Shown: piece by piece, positions 61,574 to 64,000 of the stretch
Layout of the letters: each line of letters opens with the position of its first letter
Numbering within the stretch: position 1 is the first letter of the stretch
Source of the DNA: Gammaproteobacteria bacterium
Lineage (GTDB): Bacteria; Pseudomonadota; Gammaproteobacteria; Competibacterales; Competibacteraceae
Length of the DNA: 64,000 nt
Direction of reading: 5' to 3'
Assembly (NCBI GenBank): GCA_020846135.1
Contig: JADLEK010000006.1
Span: 1-64,000 of the forward strand
Position numbers and translations under genes: made by a program
Notes under the pieces: generated by a model
The model's input: the letters and a program-made list of their open reading frames with translations, nothing else
What the model was told of the DNA's origin: nothing
Database searches by the model: none

Positions 61574-61815
61574 GGTTGAAAATCCGCCGGATGTGCGAGT
61601 TGGCCGTGTAGTTCAGGCAAATCTTCCGTTAAGCCCTCTGGGGCGAAGTAGGCGGCAATACGGGAACCCAGGCCTGGTCGGGATAAAATCTCATCGCGGA
61701 TGGCCGTGCGGAGAATGCGCCGAATTTCTTCCAGGCTGCATCCGTGCCGGGCGGCGCGTTGCTTGAGACTGACTTTGACGTCTTCTTCAATATTGCGGAC
61801 CGTGAATTGAGCCAT
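61570..61815 (-). CDS. vapB: VapB/FitA-type antitoxin
   Basis: Ribbon-helix-helix DNA-binding antitoxin that represses its own operon and masks the PIN toxin. The 81-residue product has the FitA opening MAQFTVRNIEEDVKVSLKQR and the helix CSLEEIRRILRTAI (one residue shorter than the usual SMEEEVREILR). The C-terminus, which should bind the toxin, reads GLTEDLPELHGQLAHPADF. The ATG at 61815 corresponds to the family start; an earlier start at 61839 is unlikely. Four-base overlap with vapC shows translational coupling. Confidence 0.85.
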   Translation of the reverse strand: MAQFTVRNIEEDVKVSLKQRAARHGCSLEEIRRILRTAIRDEILSRPGLGSRIAAYFAPEGLTEDLPELHGQLAHPADFQP

Positions 61816-61916
61816 GCAGAAGGCGCTCATGAAAACCAAGGTGATATCATGATAGCAAAACGGTTTAGCCGTTTCGGTCAGTCTATCCCGATCTCGTCCC
61901 CATGTCCGACAGACTC

Positions 61917-62594
61917 CTAGGATCGGAACAGCCGCGAATACTGGGTCTCGTGCAGCGCGCCGGCCAGCGCCAGACCGGGAGCGGATGCGCCGATGTCCTC
62001 ATCAGTGATTGCCAACGCTTCGGCAACCGTGACCGTAATGACCGGGCCAGCCGCACTCAACAATCGTTGTGCTGCGGTCTGGCCGAGCGGAATCAGCCGG
62101 GCGGCGGCGATGATCTGGTTTTCCGCCCAAGTCCAAACATAGCCGGTTGCGGCTTCCGGCAGCGGAATCGCCCATTGCGCCGCCGCCAGACTGAATGATG
62201 TAGCGAAGCATCCTCGTGGTTCGGTGCGCCACGGCTCGGCTTCCACAATCCCCAAATCGGTCAATAACCGGGCCAGCGCCGCGCCCATCTGCTGATCTTC
62301 CCGTTGCAATTCCGCAGCCTCACGGGAAGCGTAAAGCCGGGCGTTCCATTGCCGGATCGTTGCCGCATCATCGTTAAGCCAAGCCGCATACAGCCGGGCG
62401 AACACCGGCAAATCCAGCCGGCGCTGGGTATGGCCGAGCAGGCCGAGAATCCACTGACCGGCGCTGGCCTCGTCCCGCACCCAGCCGCGATCGACTGCGC
62501 ACTCCAGCCCTTGCGACCAGGCAAAAGCGCCGACCGGCAGGGTTGGACTGCATAATTGTAGCAACCGGGGCAGGCTGGACAGGCTAATGCTCAT
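61917..62594 (-). CDS. ureF: Urease accessory protein UreF
   Basis: Part of the UreFGH/D complex that loads nickel into urease. The 225-residue protein has the family segments LLQLCSPTLPVGAFAWSQGLE (in part), the central ASREAAELQREDQQMGAALARLL and GYVWTWAENQIIAAARLIPLGQ, with a C-terminal Arg-rich end. The ATG at 62594 overlaps the end of ureE in another frame, matching the normal ureE-ureF order. However, ureG, ureD and the structural genes ureABC are not next to it. Confidence 0.92.
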   Translation of the reverse strand: MSISLSSLPRLLQLCSPTLPVGAFAWSQGLECAVDRGWVRDEASAGQWILGLLGHTQRRLDLPVFARLYAAWLNDDAATIRQWNARLYASREAAELQREDQQMGAALARLLTDLGIVEAEPWRTEPRGCFATSFSLAAAQWAIPLPEAATGYVWTWAENQIIAAARLIPLGQTAAQRLLSAAGPVITVTVAEALAITDEDIGASAPGLALAGALHETQYSRLFRS

Positions 62595-63057
62595 GATCAA
62601 ACGAGCGATGGCCGCCGCCGTAAGCGCCGGCTTCCGGTTCAAACGGGGCCTGTTCGCTGACCACGCTTAACCCCAGGGCCTGCGCCAGCCCATCCAGCAC
62701 ATGATCATGGAGATAGCGCAACCAGCCAGGACCCAGTTGCAGGGCGACATGGCGATTGCCAAGGTGGTAGGCGGCCCGCGCCAGGCGCAGCGGATCATCG
62801 GTTCGGGCGGTAGAAACCGTTTCCGGCGCCGCCCGCACTTCAATGATCAGGCCGTTGACCGTGCGCAGCCGGTCGCCATCGCGCAGCACTGTCCCCCGCG
62901 CCAGGAACACTCCCACATCCTCCCCGCTATCCAGCCGGGTTCGCAGCCGACTTTTCTGGCGTAGTTCAAACGGCAGGGTCAGCGTCGCCTGGGCCGGCAA
63001 GGGTTCGGCCAACCGCTCAACGATTTGCAATTCCACAGGTTCAGCTTCGGAATCCAT
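62584..63057 (-). CDS. ureE: Urease accessory protein UreE
   Basis: Nickel-binding metallochaperone that delivers nickel to urease. The 157-residue product has LPFELRQKSRLRTRLDSGEDVG (in part, about 30-52), GTVLRDGDRL, the metal-site segment YHLGNRHVALQL and the central DHVLDGLAQALG. The C-terminus GGGHRSFDHEH adds three His, a short version of the His-rich tail. The ATG at 63057 has GAGG six bases upstream; longer starts up to 63198 are not supported. Starts a two-gene ureEF unit. Confidence 0.92.
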   Translation of the reverse strand: MDSEAEPVELQIVERLAEPLPAQATLTLPFELRQKSRLRTRLDSGEDVGVFLARGTVLRDGDRLRTVNGLIIEVRAAPETVSTARTDDPLRLARAAYHLGNRHVALQLGPGWLRYLHDHVLDGLAQALGLSVVSEQAPFEPEAGAYGGGHRSFDHEH

Positions 63058-63241
63058 AGCAAGCCTCGGTATCGGGAGTTGAGCGCGATCGTCGGGATCA
63101 TGGCAAAAACGCTCACGATTCAGCATAATCGCGCGGCTTTTCAGGCGAGTTAAGCACAAACTCATGGTTTCGGAAGCGTGGATCGCGGCAGGTCGCATCC
63201 CCTTCCAATCCTCTTCTGGATTCTAGCCTACTGGATTCAAC

Positions 63242-63778
63242 ATGACCGCAACTCCCCTGTTTCCGATACGCCGGCATCGTTACGGTCAGTTTCGTGTGCT
63301 GCTGTGGATAGCCCTGCTGGCGATCAACCCGGTCTGGGCCGGCGTATTCGAAGAGGGCGATACGCTGATGCTGCAAGCGGCGCCGGGCGTGATTCATTTC
63401 AATCCTTCCGACGAACACACCGACTATTCGTGGCTGGTTGGCCTGGAGTGGCAGTCCTCCTCGCGCTGGGTGGTCGGCGGCTCCTATTTGAATAACAGTT
63501 TCAACCAGAAATGCGAGTATCTCTACTTTGGCAAGTCCTGGCCGCTGGATTTCGTCAGCGACAGTACCCTGTTCCAGAACATGTACTTCAAACTGACCGG
63601 CGGTCTGCTGCTGGGCTATAAAGAGCCTTACGAAGACAAAATCCCGTTTAACCACGATGGGGTAGCGCCGGGCCTGGTGCCATCGCTGGGCTATCAGTAC
63701 GGTGATTTCAATGTCCAGCTTAACCTGCTCGGCGGCGCCGGCATCATGTTCACTTTCGGCTACAATATCCTCAAGTAG
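63242..63778 (+). CDS. Outer-membrane beta-barrel-like protein of unknown function
   Basis: A 178-residue exported protein: signal peptide (FRVLLWIALLAINPVWA, about 17-33), then alternating aromatic/polar strands typical of an outer-membrane barrel (YSWLVGLEWQSSSRWVVGGS, LFQNMYFKLTGGLLLGY, LVPSLGYQYGDFNVQLNLLG) and a C-terminus with IMFTFGYNILK. I do not recognise a specific function; family members I recall are annotated inconsistently. The ATG at 63242 is used. It is divergent from ureE and 9 bases before the next gene. Confidence 0.7.
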   Translation: MTATPLFPIRRHRYGQFRVLLWIALLAINPVWAGVFEEGDTLMLQAAPGVIHFNPSDEHTDYSWLVGLEWQSSSRWVVGGSYLNNSFNQKCEYLYFGKSWPLDFVSDSTLFQNMYFKLTGGLLLGYKEPYEDKIPFNHDGVAPGLVPSLGYQYGDFNVQLNLLGGAGIMFTFGYNILK

Positions 63779-63787
63779 CCGCTGAAC

Positions 63788-64000
63788 ATGAACCCGATAG
63801 AATCGCCATCAGCATCGCCCTCGCGCCGCCTTTCCCGCTTCTACCTGGTGGGTCTGCTGATCATTTTCAGCGCGGTCTGGTTCAGCAATCTGGAATACCG
63901 CAAGCTGGTCCGGCCCGACGAAGGGCGCTACGCTGAGATCGGGCGGGAAATGGCCCTGTCCGGCGACTGGCTCACCCCCCGGCTGAATGGCCTCAAGTAT
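63788..64000 (+). CDS. ArnT-like glycosyltransferase (family 39/83), N-terminal part
   Basis: The first 71 codons of an integral membrane transferase cut by the window edge. After a short polar head, a membrane helix (FYLVGLLIIFSAVWFSNLEY) leads into RPDEGRYAEIGREMALSGDW, the first periplasmic loop with the catalytic Asp-Glu pair of ArnT/PMT-type enzymes that use polyprenyl-phosphate sugars. The acceptor could be lipid A or another cell-surface molecule; that depends on the missing part. Nine bases follow the upstream stop, so it is co-transcribed with the barrel-like gene. Confidence 0.85.
   Translation, partial: MNPIESPSASPSRRLSRFYLVGLLIIFSAVWFSNLEYRKLVRPDEGRYAEIGREMALSGDWLTPRLNGLKY

Overview
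The window looks like a chromosomal segment of a GC-rich gammaproteobacterium. The core gene set and its order (gcvR opposite dapA-bamC, lptF opposite pepA-holC, gammaproteobacterial-type gshA, pilS-pilR, sucC-sucD, serC-serA, rlmKL, ureE-ureF) are gammaproteobacterial. A class I polyhydroxyalkanoate synthase, a corrinoid adenosyltransferase and a large exopolysaccharide locus would suit a storage- and floc-forming organism such as the Competibacter/Contendobacter lineage. That placement is an inference I could not test. No rRNA, tRNA or CRISPR array was seen.

Layout. 1-5.9 kb: a chemoreceptor cut by the window edge, a MITE-like inverted repeat, dtd, a proline iminopeptidase, a HAD phosphatase, a diguanylate cyclase and a GNAT acetyltransferase. 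5.9-12.1 kb: an orphan ccdA with only the tail of ccdB left, gshA, an M17 aminopeptidase, gcvR, dapA and bamC. 12.1-24.2 kb: dispersed repeats, a very large TerD-SrfC fusion GTPase, a HAD phosphatase, a frameshifted nucleotidyltransferase, lptF without lptG, pepA, holC, a metal-receptor-like protein, a doubly broken Uma2 nuclease gene and an acyl-CoA dehydrogenase. 24.2-32.8 kb: hisC, a Nif3-like protein, an SDR dehydrogenase, an SPFH/NfeD pair, a wrecked GGDEF-EAL-CZB gene, two poorly characterised genes and a lytic transglycosylase. 32.8-39.5 kb: a block (corrinoid adenosyltransferase, phaC, rlmKL, ybaK) between two AT-rich gene-free islands, with 7-base repeats around phaC. 39.5-49.8 kb: a Tat-exported YcbK-like protein, serA, serC, pilR, pilS, sucC, sucD and nadE.

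49.8-61.2 kb is an exopolysaccharide locus. It holds a WecA-like initiating transferase, a PHP-type tyrosine phosphatase, an outer-membrane export lipoprotein, a Wzc-like BY-kinase, a membrane-anchored J-domain/coiled-coil protein, a TPR protein with a carbohydrate-binding-like C-terminus, a secreted protein with a duplicated FecR-like domain, an O-antigen-ligase-type polymerase and a transglutaminase-like lipoprotein. Together these could start, export, tune and attach a polysaccharide; the J-domain protein and the duplicated-domain protein are the least familiar parts. 61.2-64 kb: a VapB/VapC-type pair with a shortened toxin, ureF and ureE without other urease genes, a beta-barrel-like outer membrane protein and the start of an ArnT-like glycosyltransferase.

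A recurring theme is decay of accessory modules set between intact core genes: ccdB, the MNT-type nucleotidyltransferase, Uma2, the GGDEF-EAL-CZB gene and vapC are all broken or shortened. Several apparent frame breaks are single-base changes in short homopolymers and could be assembly errors.
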